NCBI GenBank assembly: GCA_905373325.1
Contig: CAJPTB010000083.1
Location: forward strand, 1-7,451
Direction of reading: 5' to 3'
DNA: 7,451 nucleotides
Source of the DNA: an uncultured Ancrocorticia sp.
Lineage (GTDB): Bacteria > Actinomycetota > Actinomycetes > Actinomycetales > Actinomycetaceae
The notes under the pieces were generated by a model. It saw nothing but the letters and a program-made list of their open reading frames with translations. It was not told the origin of the DNA and ran no database searches. Both the position numbers and the translations under genes were made by a program. Numbering within the stretch: position 1 is the first letter of the stretch; each line of letters starts with the position of its first letter. Positions 1 to 5,895 of this stretch are shown piece by piece.

Positions 1-431
1 GAATCGCAGAGCAGCTTGCCTCGCGAGTCTCTTTCCGCCGCGCGATGCGCAAGGGCATCCAGTCCGCTGAGCGCGCGGGCGCCAAGGGCATTCGCGTCCA
101 GTGTTCGGGCCGCCTTGGCGGCGCCGAAATGTCGCGCTCGGAGTTTTACCGCGAAGGCCGCGTGCCCCTGCACACGCTTCGCGCCAACATCGACTACGGC
201 TTCTACGAGGCCCGCACCACCTTCGGCCGCATCGGCGTGAAAGTGTGGATCTATCGCGGCGACGTCACGGACGCGGAGTACTACCGCTCGCTCGCCGAAT
301 CGCCTCGCGGCCGCGGCCGCGGAGACCGCCGCGGCGGTCCCCGCCGCGAACGCCAGGGCCGCGGAAACCGCCAGCAGCAGGCGGCCGCAGCCCCCGCAGC
401 GGAGCCGACGACCACAGGATCGGAGGCCTGA
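1..431 (+). CDS. rpsC: 30S ribosomal protein S3, C-terminal part (5' end outside window)
   Basis: S3 sits in the head of the 30S subunit at the mRNA entry tunnel. The reading frame is open from base 3 and the gene starts before the window, so the N-terminal part with the KH RNA-binding domain is not visible. The visible part is the S3 C-terminal domain. It contains the family hallmarks [37 protein letters not shown] and [10 protein letters not shown]. After about base 300 the protein becomes a low-complexity tail of about 43 residues, rich in Arg and Gly and then in Gln and Ala, ending in TGA. Such basic tails on S3 are common in actinobacteria. The tail DNA contains two adjacent perfect palindromes. 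The stop lies 2 bases before the rplP start, and the rplP ribosome binding site (CGGAGG, 421-426) is inside the last rpsC codons, so translation is probably coupled. Identification is secure. Confidence 0.97.
   Translation, partial: IAEQLASRVSFRRAMRKGIQSAERAGAKGIRVQCSGRLGGAEMSRSEFYREGRVPLHTLRANIDYGFYEARTTFGRIGVKVWIYRGDVTDAEYYRSLAESPRGRGRGDRRGGPRRERQGRGNRQQQAAAAPAAEPTTTGSEA
306..339. repeat. two adjacent 16-base perfect palindromes in the rpsC tail
   Basis: Bases 306-321 read CGCGGCCGCGGCCGCG and bases 324-339 read GACCGCCGCGGCGGTC. Each is its own reverse complement, and they are 2 bases apart. They fall in codons for the Arg/Gly-rich tail of S3, where alternating CGC and GGC codons produce palindromes readily. 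They may therefore be a by-product of codon choice and not a functional site. Confidence 0.6.
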
Positions 432-433
432 TC

Positions 434-850
434 ATGCTGATTCCTCGTCGCACCAAGTGGCGCAAGCAGCACCGTCCCACCCGCAGCGGCATGTCGAAGG
501 GCGGCACGAGGCTGGCCTTCGGCTCGTACGGAATCCAGGCGCTCGAACCCGCCTACGTGACCAACAGGCAGATTGAGGCGGCCCGTATCGCCATGACCCG
601 TCACGTCAAGCGCGGCGGCAAGATCTGGATCAACATCTTTCCGGACCGCCCTCTGACCAAAAAGGCCCTCGGCCTGCGAATGGGTTCGGGCAAGGGCCCG
701 GTGGAAACGTGGGTGGCCAACGTCAAGCCCGGCCGCATCATGTTCGAAATGGACGGCGTCTCCGAAGAGCTTGCCCGCGAGGCGATGCTTCGCGCAATGC
801 ACAAGCTGCCCATGAAGACCCGTTTTGTCACCCGTGAGGAGGGGGAGTGA
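434..850 (+). CDS. rplP: 50S ribosomal protein L16
   Basis: L16 binds 23S rRNA near the central protuberance, beside the A-site tRNA, and is needed for late 50S assembly. The protein has 138 residues, the usual bacterial length. It begins [14 protein letters not shown] and carries the family blocks [18 protein letters not shown] (22-39), [14 protein letters not shown] (60-73) and [20 protein letters not shown] (82-101). It ends [12 protein letters not shown]. Arg82 lies in the RMGxGKG loop and corresponds to the arginine (Arg81 in E. coli) that is hydroxylated in some proteobacteria. The residues before it are ALGL, where I would expect PAET in actinobacteria; this looks like tolerated variation. 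The ATG follows CGGAGG with 7-base spacing. The TGA overlaps the next ATG by one base. Confidence 0.98.
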   Translation: MLIPRRTKWRKQHRPTRSGMSKGGTRLAFGSYGIQALEPAYVTNRQIEAARIAMTRHVKRGGKIWINIFPDRPLTKKALGLRMGSGKGPVETWVANVKPGRIMFEMDGVSEELAREAMLRAMHKLPMKTRFVTREEGE

Positions 851-1080
851 TGGCCAAGGGAATCACAACCGAAGAGCTCGATGCCCTGACTGACGCCGAG
901 CTCCTCGAAAAGCTTAAGGAAGCGAAGGAAGAGCTGTTCAATCTGCGCTTCTCCGCGGTGACTCACCGCCTTGAAGACAGCGGCCGGCTCAAGGAAGTCC
1001 GTCGCGACATCGCTCGCATCTACACGGTCAAGCGTGAGCGCGAGCTCGGAACCCGCACCGCGCCAGCGGCTGAGAAGTGA
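850..1080 (+). CDS. rpmC: 50S ribosomal protein L29
   Basis: L29 is a small helical-hairpin protein beside the nascent-chain exit tunnel, near L23, where trigger factor and SRP dock. The product has 76 residues. Its core, roughly residues 8-65, reads as two helices: [22 protein letters not shown] and then [20 protein letters not shown]. The tail [12 protein letters not shown] resembles other actinobacterial L29 proteins. The start is the ATG at 850, which shares its A with the rplP stop (TGATG). A GTG at 847 is in frame but would only add one Met. A strong AGGAGG at 837-842, inside the end of rplP, is 7 bases from the ATG and supports it. The one-base overlap points to coupled translation with rplP. 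Confidence 0.97.
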   Translation: MAKGITTEELDALTDAELLEKLKEAKEELFNLRFSAVTHRLEDSGRLKEVRRDIARIYTVKRERELGTRTAPAAEK

Positions 1081-1088
1081 GGTAAGAA

Positions 1089-1370
1089 GTGAGCGAGCAG
1101 AACAAGGGCGAAGCTCCGGTCCGCGGCCACCGCAAGGTGCAGCGGGGCTACGTCGTCAGCGACAAGATGGACAAGACCGTCATCGTCGAGGTCGAGGACC
1201 GCCGGAAGCACCCGCTCTACGGCAAGGTCATCACCCACACCAGGCGCGTCAAGGCGCATGACGAAAACAACGAGGTGCACGTGGGCGACCTCGTTCGCAT
1301 CATGGAGACGAGGCCGTTGAGCGCGACCAAGCACTTCCGCGTGGTCGAGATCATCGAGAAGGCCAAGTGA
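1089..1370 (+). CDS. rpsQ: 30S ribosomal protein S17
   Basis: S17 is a primary 16S rRNA-binding protein of the 30S body with an OB fold. The product has 93 residues, slightly longer than E. coli S17 because of a short polar N-terminus. Family blocks are [20 protein letters not shown] (19-38), HPLYGKVI (41-48), [17 protein letters not shown] (55-71) and [16 protein letters not shown] (73-88). The start is GTG, 8 bases after the rpmC stop, preceded by GAGGT (1079-1083). No upstream ATG is available in frame, and the next internal Met lies within the conserved core, so GTG is the credible start. This is the last gene of the S10-type block, and a 79-base spacer follows. Confidence 0.97.
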   Translation: MSEQNKGEAPVRGHRKVQRGYVVSDKMDKTVIVEVEDRRKHPLYGKVITHTRRVKAHDENNEVHVGDLVRIMETRPLSATKHFRVVEIIEKAK

Positions 1371-1449
1371 CCCCCGAGGCCACCCAAACCCCATCCGTTC
1401 GGCAAGGCTCGCACAGCGAGAACCGGCGCGACGACAGGAGAAATAACAC
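1371..1449 (+). other. rpsQ-rplN spacer, at the S10/spc block boundary
   Basis: This 79-base gap corresponds to the junction between the classical S10 and spc operons. It contains a small hairpin, CTCGC-ACA-GCGAG (1408-1420), with a 5-bp stem and a 3-base loop. Near the end is the rplN ribosome binding site AGGAG (1436-1440), 9 bases from the ATG. I see no TATAAT-like box and no hairpin followed by a T-run. The two blocks may therefore be read through, although a non-consensus promoter cannot be excluded. Confidence 0.5.
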
Positions 1450-1818
1450 ATGATCCAGCAGGAGACGCGGCTCGGCGTCGCCGACAACACCGGTGCGAAG
1501 GAAATCCTCTGCATCCGCGTGCTCGGCGGCTCAGGCCGGCGCTACGCGGGAATTGGCGACACGATCGTCGCCACCGTCAAGGATGCGATCCCTGGCGGAA
1601 ACGTCAAGAAGGGCGACGTCGTCAAGGCCGTCGTCGTCCGTGCGAGAAAAGAAACCCGCCGTCAGGACGGCTCGTACATCCGCTTCGATGAGAACGCGGC
1701 TGTGCTGCTCAAGAACGACGGCGAGCCTCGCGGCACGCGCATCTTTGGCCCCGTCGGCCGCGAGTTGCGCGAAAAGAAGTTCATGCGAATCGTTTCGTTG
1801 GCACCGGAGGTGATCTGA
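1450..1818 (+). CDS. rplN: 50S ribosomal protein L14
   Basis: L14 is a beta-barrel protein at the subunit interface. It contacts 16S rRNA through bridge B8 and is the docking point of the silencing factor RsfS. The product has exactly 122 residues, the standard length. It opens [20 protein letters not shown] and contains [13 protein letters not shown] (25-37), [17 protein letters not shown] (48-64), [14 protein letters not shown] (74-87) and [13 protein letters not shown] (95-107). It ends [11 protein letters not shown]. This is one of the most conserved ribosomal proteins and nothing looks unusual. AGGAG precedes the ATG by 9 bases. The TGA overlaps the rplX ATG by one base (TGATG). Confidence 0.99.
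   Translation: MIQQETRLGVADNTGAKEILCIRVLGGSGRRYAGIGDTIVATVKDAIPGGNVKKGDVVKAVVVRARKETRRQDGSYIRFDENAAVLLKNDGEPRGTRIFGPVGRELREKKFMRIVSLAPEVI
1806..1815 (+). promoter_or_regulatory. unusually complete Shine-Dalgarno sequence for rplX
   Basis: GGAGGTGATC is complementary over 10 bases to the conserved 3' end of bacterial 16S rRNA (GATCACCTCC). It lies inside the last codons of rplN, with 7 bases between GGAGG and the rplX ATG. Together with the TGATG overlap, it should give efficient re-initiation on rplX. Confidence 0.8.
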
Positions 1819-2177
1819 TGGCCAAGATCAAGAAAGGCGATCTCGTCCAGGTGATCGCCGGGCGGACCTCGAACTCGAAGAAGATCGAAGAGCGCAACGC
1901 GCGCCGGGCGGAGCTCGGCCTGGATCCAATCGAGCCGGGCGACCGGGGCAAGCAGGGCGTCGTCCTGTCGGTCCTCGGAGACCGCGTCATCGTCGAGGGA
2001 ATCAACCGCGTCAAGAAGCACGTCAAGGCGAGTCAGAACCAGCGGGGAGGCTCCGCAGGCGGCATCGAAACCGTTGAGGCCCCCATTCACATTTCCAAGG
2101 TCGCCCTCGTCGGCCCCGACACGAAGATCATGCGCGAGCGCATCGGCCGCCGCGGCGGTAAGGAGATTGAGCTGTGA
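1818..2177 (+). CDS. rplX: 50S ribosomal protein L24 with an insertion in the KOW domain
   Basis: L24 is an early-binding 50S assembly protein near the tunnel exit. The product has 119 residues. It begins [15 protein letters not shown] (1-15), the first half of the KOW motif. That motif normally runs straight into D(R/K)GKxG. Here the second half, [11 protein letters not shown], starts only at residue 42, so about 26 charged residues (16-41) are inserted in the loop. Standard L24 sequence resumes with [14 protein letters not shown] and [18 protein letters not shown]. The C-terminus after [18 protein letters not shown] is shorter than usual, as if one beta-hairpin were lost. Short insertions at this loop occur in other actinobacteria, so this is likely a lineage form and not a defect. 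The gene overlaps rplN by 1 base and rplE by 4. Confidence 0.96.
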   Translation: MAKIKKGDLVQVIAGRTSNSKKIEERNARRAELGLDPIEPGDRGKQGVVLSVLGDRVIVEGINRVKKHVKASQNQRGGSAGGIETVEAPIHISKVALVGPDTKIMRERIGRRGGKEIEL

Positions 2178-2725
2178 GCGACGCACCGCGCCTGAAGGCG
2201 AAGTACCTCAAAGACATCGTTCCGTCTCTGACCTCGGAGTTCAAGTACTCCAACCCGCACCAGGTTCCCAAGCTCGAAAAGATCGTGGTGAACATGGGCG
2301 TCGGCGAGGCGGCGCGCGATTCCAAGGTCCTCGAGGGGGCCGTCGCCGACATGGCGATCATCACCGGTCAAAAGCCGCAGATCACCAAGGCCAAGAAGTC
2401 CATCGCCCAGTTCAAGCTGCGCGAAGGCCAGGCGATCGGCTGCTTCGTGACCCTGCGCGGCGATCGCATGTGGGAGTTCCTCGACCGTCTGCTGTCGACC
2501 GCCCTTCCGCGCATTCGCGACTTCCGGGGGCTTTCTCCCAAGCAGTTCGACGGCCACGGCAACTACACCTTCGGCCTGACCGAACAGACCGTGTTCCACG
2601 AGATCGACATGGACAAGATCGACCGGGTTCGCGGCATGGACATCACCGTCGTCACGACGGCCAAGACCAACGACGAAGGCCGCTCCCTTCTGCGCCTTCT
2701 CGGTTTTCCCTTTAAGGAGGCCTGA
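2174..2725 (+). CDS. rplE: 50S ribosomal protein L5
   Basis: L5 binds 5S rRNA with L18 and forms part of the central protuberance, contacting P-site tRNA and the 30S head. The product has 183 residues, normal for the family. Recognisable blocks are [20 protein letters not shown] (31-50), [21 protein letters not shown] (63-83, the L5 signature area), [10 protein letters not shown] (111-120), [12 protein letters not shown] (127-138) and [22 protein letters not shown] (142-163), ending GFPFKEA. The start is GTG in a GTGA overlap with the rplX stop. TAAGGAG (2159-2165) sits 8 bases upstream and supports this start. In E. coli the S8 operator lies around the rplX-rplE junction. Here the genes overlap, so there is no spacer in which to place such an operator. 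Confidence 0.98.
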   Translation: MSDAPRLKAKYLKDIVPSLTSEFKYSNPHQVPKLEKIVVNMGVGEAARDSKVLEGAVADMAIITGQKPQITKAKKSIAQFKLREGQAIGCFVTLRGDRMWEFLDRLLSTALPRIRDFRGLSPKQFDGHGNYTFGLTEQTVFHEIDMDKIDRVRGMDITVVTTAKTNDEGRSLLRLLGFPFKEA

Positions 2726-2728
2726 CGC

Positions 2729-2914
2729 ATGGCGAAGACTGCGCTCAAGCAAAAGCAAGCCCGGAAGCCGAAGTTCGGCGTTCGCGCCTACACCCGGTGC
2801 AACCGATGCGGCCGTCCGAAGGCCGTGTACCGCAAGTTCGGCCTGTGCCGGGTTTGCCTTCGCGAGCTCGCCCTGCGCGGCGAACTCCCGGGTATCAAGA
2901 AGTCCAGCTGGTAA
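2729..2914 (+). CDS. rpsZ: 30S ribosomal protein S14, zinc-binding type (61 residues)
   Basis: S14 binds the 30S head late in assembly, next to S3 and S10. This is the short type Z form of 61 residues with an intact zinc ribbon: Cys24-x2-Cys27 and Cys40-x2-Cys43 in [20 protein letters not shown]. The C-terminus [14 protein letters not shown] is typical. Many actinobacteria also encode a longer, zinc-free S14 elsewhere under zinc-uptake (Zur) control; none is in this window. A full-strength TAAGGAGG (2713-2720) is 8 bases from the ATG. It is the only complete gene here that ends in TAA rather than TGA. It is followed by a 54-base structured spacer, not an overlap. The gene is also called rpsN. 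Confidence 0.98.
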   Translation: MAKTALKQKQARKPKFGVRAYTRCNRCGRPKAVYRKFGLCRVCLRELALRGELPGIKKSSW

Positions 2915-2920
2915 GCACTA

Positions 2921-2950
2921 CGTCGCAGGTCCGCAAGGGAAACCGCGACG
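2921..2950 (+). promoter_or_regulatory. hairpin in the rpsN-rpsH spacer
   Basis: In the 54-base spacer, CGTCGC (2921-2926) pairs with GCGACG (2945-2950). After one bulged A (2927), GGT (2928-2930) pairs with ACC (2942-2944). This closes an 11-base loop, giving 9 bp in total. It lies directly upstream of the weak rpsH ribosome binding region (GAAGGG, about 2953-2958). S8, the rpsH product, is the known spc-operon repressor in E. coli, so a control role is conceivable. I cannot show resemblance to the S8 binding site. There is no T-run, so it is not a typical terminator. Confidence 0.45.
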
Positions 2951-2968
2951 GGGAAGGGCACACGCCCA

Positions 2969-3367
2969 ATGTCAATGACTGACCCAATCGCAGACATGCT
3001 GACGCGTCTGCGCAACGCCAACTCGGCGTTTCACGAGTCGGTGTCGATGCCTTACTCGAAGCTCAAGGCGCATATCGCCGAGATCCTCGAGCGGGAAGGC
3101 TACATCGCCGGATTCGGCGTCGAGGAGGCGAAGGTGGGCAAGACGCTCACCCTCAATCTGAAGTACGGATCGAACCGTGAGCGCGCGCTCGCCGGCCTTA
3201 GGCGCATTTCGAAGCCGGGCCTGCGCGTTTACGCGAAGTCCACCAATCTGCCCAAGGTTCTCGGTGGCCTCGGCGTCGCGATTCTTTCGACGTCCTCCGG
3301 CCTGCTGACGGACCGCGAGGCCAAGGACAAGGGCGTCGGCGGGGAAGTCCTCGCCTACGTCTGGTGA
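2969..3367 (+). CDS. rpsH: 30S ribosomal protein S8
   Basis: S8 binds the central domain of 16S rRNA (helix 21) early in assembly. In E. coli it also represses the spc operon by binding its mRNA. The product has 132 residues. Blocks are [20 protein letters not shown] (4-23), [20 protein letters not shown] (27-46), [15 protein letters not shown] (76-90) and the C-terminal rRNA-binding signature [28 protein letters not shown]. The ATG at 2969 (Met-Ser-Met-Thr-Asp) was preferred over the ATG at 2975. It is 10 bases from the purine-rich GAAGGG rather than 16, and actinobacterial S8 commonly begins Met-x-Met-Thr-Asp. The ribosome binding site is the weakest in the cluster. Confidence 0.97.
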   Translation: MSMTDPIADMLTRLRNANSAFHESVSMPYSKLKAHIAEILEREGYIAGFGVEEAKVGKTLTLNLKYGSNRERALAGLRRISKPGLRVYAKSTNLPKVLGGLGVAILSTSSGLLTDREAKDKGVGGEVLAYVW

Positions 3368-3378
3368 CGGGAGGAAAA

Positions 3379-3915
3379 ATGTCGCGCATTGGCAAGCAGC
3401 CCGTCCAGGTCCCTTCCGGCGTCGAGGTGACAATCGACGGCCGCCAAGTCACGGTCAAGGGGCCGAAGGGCACGCTCGAGCACACGGTCGCCGAGCCCAT
3501 CGCGGTCTCTTTCGACGACGGCCTCATTTCGGTCACGAGGCCTGACGACGAGCGCAAGTCGCGCTCGCTCCACGGCCTGACCCGCACGCTCATCGACAAC
3601 ATGGTGGTCGGCGTGACCCAGGGCTACTCGAAGGCCATGGAGATCGTCGGAACCGGATACCGTGTGGTGGCCAAGGGGTCGAACCTTGAGTTCTCGCTCG
3701 GCTACTCGCACACGATCGTCGTTTCGGCGCCCGAGGGAATCACCTTCGTTGTCGAGTCTCCGACGAAGTTCTCCGTGAACGGAATCAACAAGCAGCAGGT
3801 CGGCGAGGTCGCGGCCAACATCCGCAAGCTGCGCAAGCCCGAGCCTTACAAGGGCAAGGGCGTGCGCTACGCCGATGAGAACGTGCGCCGCAAGGCCGGA
3901 AAGGCTGGTAAGTGA
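3379..3915 (+). CDS. rplF: 50S ribosomal protein L6
   Basis: L6 binds the sarcin-ricin region and the base of the L7/L12 stalk, close to where elongation factors act. The product has 178 residues, the normal length, with the two duplicated L6 domains: about 1-82 ([40 protein letters not shown]) and about 83-165 ([46 protein letters not shown]). The L6 signature [11 protein letters not shown] is at residues 154-164. The ATG at 3379 gives the canonical MSRIGKQP start. An in-frame GTG at 3364 would add five unconserved residues and overlap the ribosome binding site GGGAGG (3369-3374). The spacing of 4 bases is short but workable. The stop overlaps the rplR ATG by one base. Confidence 0.98.
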   Translation: MSRIGKQPVQVPSGVEVTIDGRQVTVKGPKGTLEHTVAEPIAVSFDDGLISVTRPDDERKSRSLHGLTRTLIDNMVVGVTQGYSKAMEIVGTGYRVVAKGSNLEFSLGYSHTIVVSAPEGITFVVESPTKFSVNGINKQQVGEVAANIRKLRKPEPYKGKGVRYADENVRRKAGKAGK

Positions 3916-4286
3916 TGGCTGTCACCGTCAAAGGCAAGGGGAAGTTCCTCGCTCGCAAGCGCCGCCACTTCCGCGTCCGCAAGAAGGTCGTGGGCACGCC
4001 CTCGCGTCCGCGTCTCGTGGTCAGCCGGTCGAATCGCCACATGCTTGCCCAGGTCGTCGACGACTCCGTCGGCCGCACTCTGGCCGCAGCTTCGACGTAC
4101 GAAGCCGAGCTGCGCGGCGACGACGGCAAGAAGGTGGACAAAGCGCGCAAGGTCGGCGAACTCGTCGCCAAGCGCGCCCTGGAAGCCGGAGTCAGCTCCG
4201 TGGTCTTTGACCGCGGAGGCAACAAGTACCACGGCCGCGTCGCCGCTGTGGCCGAAGGCGCCCGCGCGGCCGGGCTGACCCTGTGA
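3915..4286 (+). CDS. rplR: 50S ribosomal protein L18
   Basis: L18 binds 5S rRNA with L5 and anchors it to the central protuberance. The product has 123 residues. The N-terminal basic arm (about 1-28, with [20 protein letters not shown]) precedes the conserved core [24 protein letters not shown] (27-50). The C-terminus [27 protein letters not shown] is the standard family ending. The start is the ATG at 3915, overlapping the rplF TGA in TGATG. An in-frame GTG directly before it would add a single Met. The upstream GGAAAGG (3898-3904) is a modest ribosome binding site 10 bases away, so coupling to rplF is probably important. A 22-base gap separates it from rpsE. Confidence 0.97.
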   Translation: MAVTVKGKGKFLARKRRHFRVRKKVVGTPSRPRLVVSRSNRHMLAQVVDDSVGRTLAAASTYEAELRGDDGKKVDKARKVGELVAKRALEAGVSSVVFDRGGNKYHGRVAAVAEGARAAGLTL

Positions 4287-4308
4287 GACTGGCGAAAGAG
4301 GTGTACTG

Positions 4309-5010
4309 ATGGCTGCACAGCAGCGTGGTCGGGGCGCTAACCCCGACGAGAACAACAACGGCGAGCGCCGCGGGCGCCGCGGCGAGCGTCGCGGCGAGCG
4401 TCGGGATCGCCGGTCAGAAGAGAAGAACGCGTACATCGAGCGCGTTGTGACGATCAACCGCGTGGCCAAGACGGTCAAGGGCGGACGCCGCATGTCCTTC
4501 ACGGCCCTCGTCATCGTCGGTGACGGAAACGGCACCGTCGGCGTGGGCTACGGAAAGGCGAAGGAAGTGCCCTCGGCCATCGCCAAGGGCACAGAGGAAG
4601 CCAAGAAGAACTTCTTCAAGGTTCCCCGGATCGGCTCGACCATTCCGCACCTGGTCCAGGGCGAGGACGCCGCAGGCATCGTGCTTTTGCGCCCGGCTTC
4701 CCCCGGAACGGGCGTCATCGCGGGCGGCCCGGTCCGCGCGCTCATGGAGTGCGCAGGCATTCACGACGTTCTAAGCAAGTCGCTCGGATCGTCCAACGCG
4801 ATCAACATCGTCCACGCGGCGGTCGCGGCCCTCAAGGGCCTCGAGCAGCCCGAGTCCGTCGCGGCGCGCCGAGGCCTTCCCTTGGAGCGCGTCGCCCCGG
4901 AGTCGATGTTGCGAGCCCGCGCCGAGGCGGAGGCCAAGGCGCGGTCGGAGAAGGAGGCCGAGGCCGTCAAGGCTGAGAACGAGGCCGCCGCCGCAGGAGT
5001 TGGTGCGTGA
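4309..5010 (+). CDS. rpsE: 30S ribosomal protein S5 with N- and C-terminal extensions
   Basis: S5 lies at the mRNA entry tunnel of the 30S subunit with S3 and S4 and affects decoding accuracy. The product has 233 residues, against about 166 in E. coli. The conserved core has the S5 N-terminal RNA-binding domain (about 42-105: [41 protein letters not shown]) and the C-terminal domain (about 118-190: [14 protein letters not shown] segment, [37 protein letters not shown]). Residues 1-40 are an Arg/Gly/Asn-rich arm with repeated GERR units. Residues about 200-233 are an Ala/Glu/Lys-rich, probably helical tail. Such extensions are common in actinobacterial S5, and these look in frame and intact. 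The ATG follows GAGG (4298-4301) by 7 bases. Confidence 0.97.
   Translation: MAAQQRGRGANPDENNNGERRGRRGERRGERRDRRSEEKNAYIERVVTINRVAKTVKGGRRMSFTALVIVGDGNGTVGVGYGKAKEVPSAIAKGTEEAKKNFFKVPRIGSTIPHLVQGEDAAGIVLLRPASPGTGVIAGGPVRALMECAGIHDVLSKSLGSSNAINIVHAAVAALKGLEQPESVAARRGLPLERVAPESMLRARAEAEAKARSEKEAEAVKAENEAAAAGVGA
4360..4404 (+). repeat. short imperfect tandem repeat in the rpsE 5' end
   Basis: The unit GGCGAGCGYCGC/G occurs at 4360-4371, 4381-4392 and 4393-4404, with a related 9-base piece (GGGCGCCGC) between the first two. The repeats stay in frame and encode the GERR/GRR units of the S5 basic arm. Repeat-driven expansion or contraction would keep the frame, which may explain variable arm lengths. 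Confidence 0.6.
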
Positions 5011-5192
5011 TGGCACAGCTGAAGATCACACAGGTCAAATCCGCCATCGGCGGCAGGCAGAACCAGAAGGACACCCTGCGCACGCTCGGTCTGCGCCGGA
5101 TCGGCCAGTCCGTGGTTCGCGAGGACCGCCCCGAGGTTCTCGGCGCCATCCGCACCGTTGCCCATCTCGTCAAAGTGGAGGAGGTCGACTGA
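5010..5192 (+). CDS. rpmD: 50S ribosomal protein L30
   Basis: L30 is a small 23S rRNA-binding protein of the large subunit, absent from some bacterial lineages but usual in actinobacteria. The product has 60 residues, the normal length. The whole protein matches the family: [20 protein letters not shown] (4-23), the signature [17 protein letters not shown] (23-39) and the closing [18 protein letters not shown]. The start is the ATG at 5010, sharing its A with the rpsE stop (TGATG). An in-frame GTG just before it would only add a Met. AGGAG (4995-4999) lies 10 bases upstream, inside the rpsE tail. The stop again overlaps the next gene by one base. Confidence 0.97.
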   Translation: MAQLKITQVKSAIGGRQNQKDTLRTLGLRRIGQSVVREDRPEVLGAIRTVAHLVKVEEVD

Positions 5193-5674
5193 TGGCCACC
5201 AAAAAGGCATCGAAGAAAGTCGCCGCCCCTGAGGGCGTCCTGAAGATCCACCACCTTCGCCCCGCTCCCGGATCGAATAAGGCCAAGACCCGCGTGGGAC
5301 GCGGCGAGGGGTCGAAGGGCAAGACCGCAGGCCGCGGAACCAAGGGAACGAAGGCTCGCTACCAGGTCCCCGCTCGTTTTGAGGGCGGCCAAATGCCGAT
5401 CCACATGAGGCTTCCGAAGCTGCGCGGATTCAAGAATCCGTTCCGCGTCGAGTACCAGGTGGTCAACGTCGGCGCTCTGAGCGAGCTTTTCCCCGAGGGC
5501 GGCAAGGTGACCGTCGAGGACCTCGTCGCCAAGGGCGCGGTTCGCGACAAGCATCTCGTCAAAGTCCTGGGGACCGGCGACTTGGCCGTCAAGCTCGACG
5601 TCCGAGTCGACGCCTGGTCGGGATCTGCAAAAGAAAAGATCGAAGCGGCCGGCGGAAGCATCGCCGCTCGCTGA
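5192..5674 (+). CDS. rplO: 50S ribosomal protein L15
   Basis: L15 is a late-assembly 50S protein with a long extended N-terminal arm that threads into 23S rRNA. The product has 160 residues. A Lys/Ala-rich leader (1-14) precedes [20 protein letters not shown] (17-36) and the Gly/Lys-rich arm [20 protein letters not shown]. Then come [21 protein letters not shown] (62-82) and the globular C-terminal domain with [20 protein letters not shown] (91-110) and [17 protein letters not shown] (139-155). The ATG overlaps the rpmD stop. GGAGGAGGT (5177-5185) gives a strong ribosome binding site about 7 bases away. It is the last ribosomal protein gene of the run and is followed after 4 bases by a terminator. 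Confidence 0.98.
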   Translation: MATKKASKKVAAPEGVLKIHHLRPAPGSNKAKTRVGRGEGSKGKTAGRGTKGTKARYQVPARFEGGQMPIHMRLPKLRGFKNPFRVEYQVVNVGALSELFPEGGKVTVEDLVAKGAVRDKHLVKVLGTGDLAVKLDVRVDAWSGSAKEKIEAAGGSIAAR

Positions 5675-5678
5675 ACAA

Positions 5679-5715
5679 ACGGGAATGCCCCCGCGCCTAG
5701 CGGGGGCATTCCCGT
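5679..5715 (+). terminator. strong hairpin terminator after rplO
   Basis: ACGGGAATGCCCCCGC (5679-5694) pairs perfectly over 16 bp with GCGGGGGCATTCCCGT (5700-5715) around a 5-base loop (GCCTA). It begins 4 bases after the rplO stop. The trailing sequence GTTGCATTCC is only mildly T-rich, as is often seen in high-GC actinobacteria. It should end or strongly reduce transcription of the ribosomal protein operon before secY. The opposite-strand flank (GTTTGTTCAG) is also slightly T-rich, but no gene faces it here. Confidence 0.88.
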
Positions 5716-5773
5716 GTTGCATTCCTCGCGGCGGGTCGCGCTTCGGATGTAGTCGCGATCGGCTGGCGCCGGG

Positions 5774-5779
5774 TATAGT
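5774..5779 (+). promoter_or_regulatory. probable -10 box of a secY(-adk) promoter
   Basis: TATAGT matches the TATAAT consensus at 5 of 6 positions and stands out in GC-rich sequence. It lies between the rplO terminator and secY. A weak -35 candidate TAGTCG (5750-5755) has 18-base spacing and matches TTGACA at 3 of 6 positions. Transcription would start near 5786 and leave a leader of about 110 bases. A promoter is expected here because the strong terminator separates secY from the upstream operon. Confidence 0.55.
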
Positions 5780-5817
5780 AATGAGAGCGGTGCGGGGCCG
5801 CCATCTGCCATCCCCGT

Positions 5818-5881
5818 GGTCGGGTCTCTCCCGAACCCATCGACGCGGGCACAGTCCGCAACACACCCGCGGTCTTACCGC
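5818..5881 (+). promoter_or_regulatory. secY leader with possible RNA hairpins
   Basis: The untranslated stretch before secY holds three possible stems. TCGGG (5820-5824) pairs with CCCGA (5830-5834), extendable by GG/CC past a bulged A. CGCGGG (5844-5849) pairs with CCCGCG (5866-5871). GCGGT (5869-5873) pairs with ACCGC (5877-5881), just upstream of the ribosome binding site. The last two share bases 5869-5871 and exclude each other. No known riboswitch motif is recognised. Short stems arise easily in GC-rich DNA, so any function is speculative. Confidence 0.3.
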
Positions 5882-5895
5882 AATCTGGAGGAATT

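Noticed and set aside
1408..1420. Terminator at the end of the S10 block
   Set aside because: The stem is only 5 bp with no T-run after it, so transcription probably continues into rplN.
1020..1514. Reverse-strand open frame across rpsQ and the rplN start
   Set aside because: Its protein has no known features, no ribosome binding site was apparent, and it covers conserved genes on the other strand.
2150..2200. E. coli-type S8 operator at the rplX-rplE junction
   Set aside because: The genes overlap by 4 bases, and I could not see a bulged helix resembling the S8 site there.
2087..2758. Reverse-strand open frame opposite rplE
   Set aside because: Shadow of rplE. It lies entirely against conserved coding sequence and has no identifiable motif.
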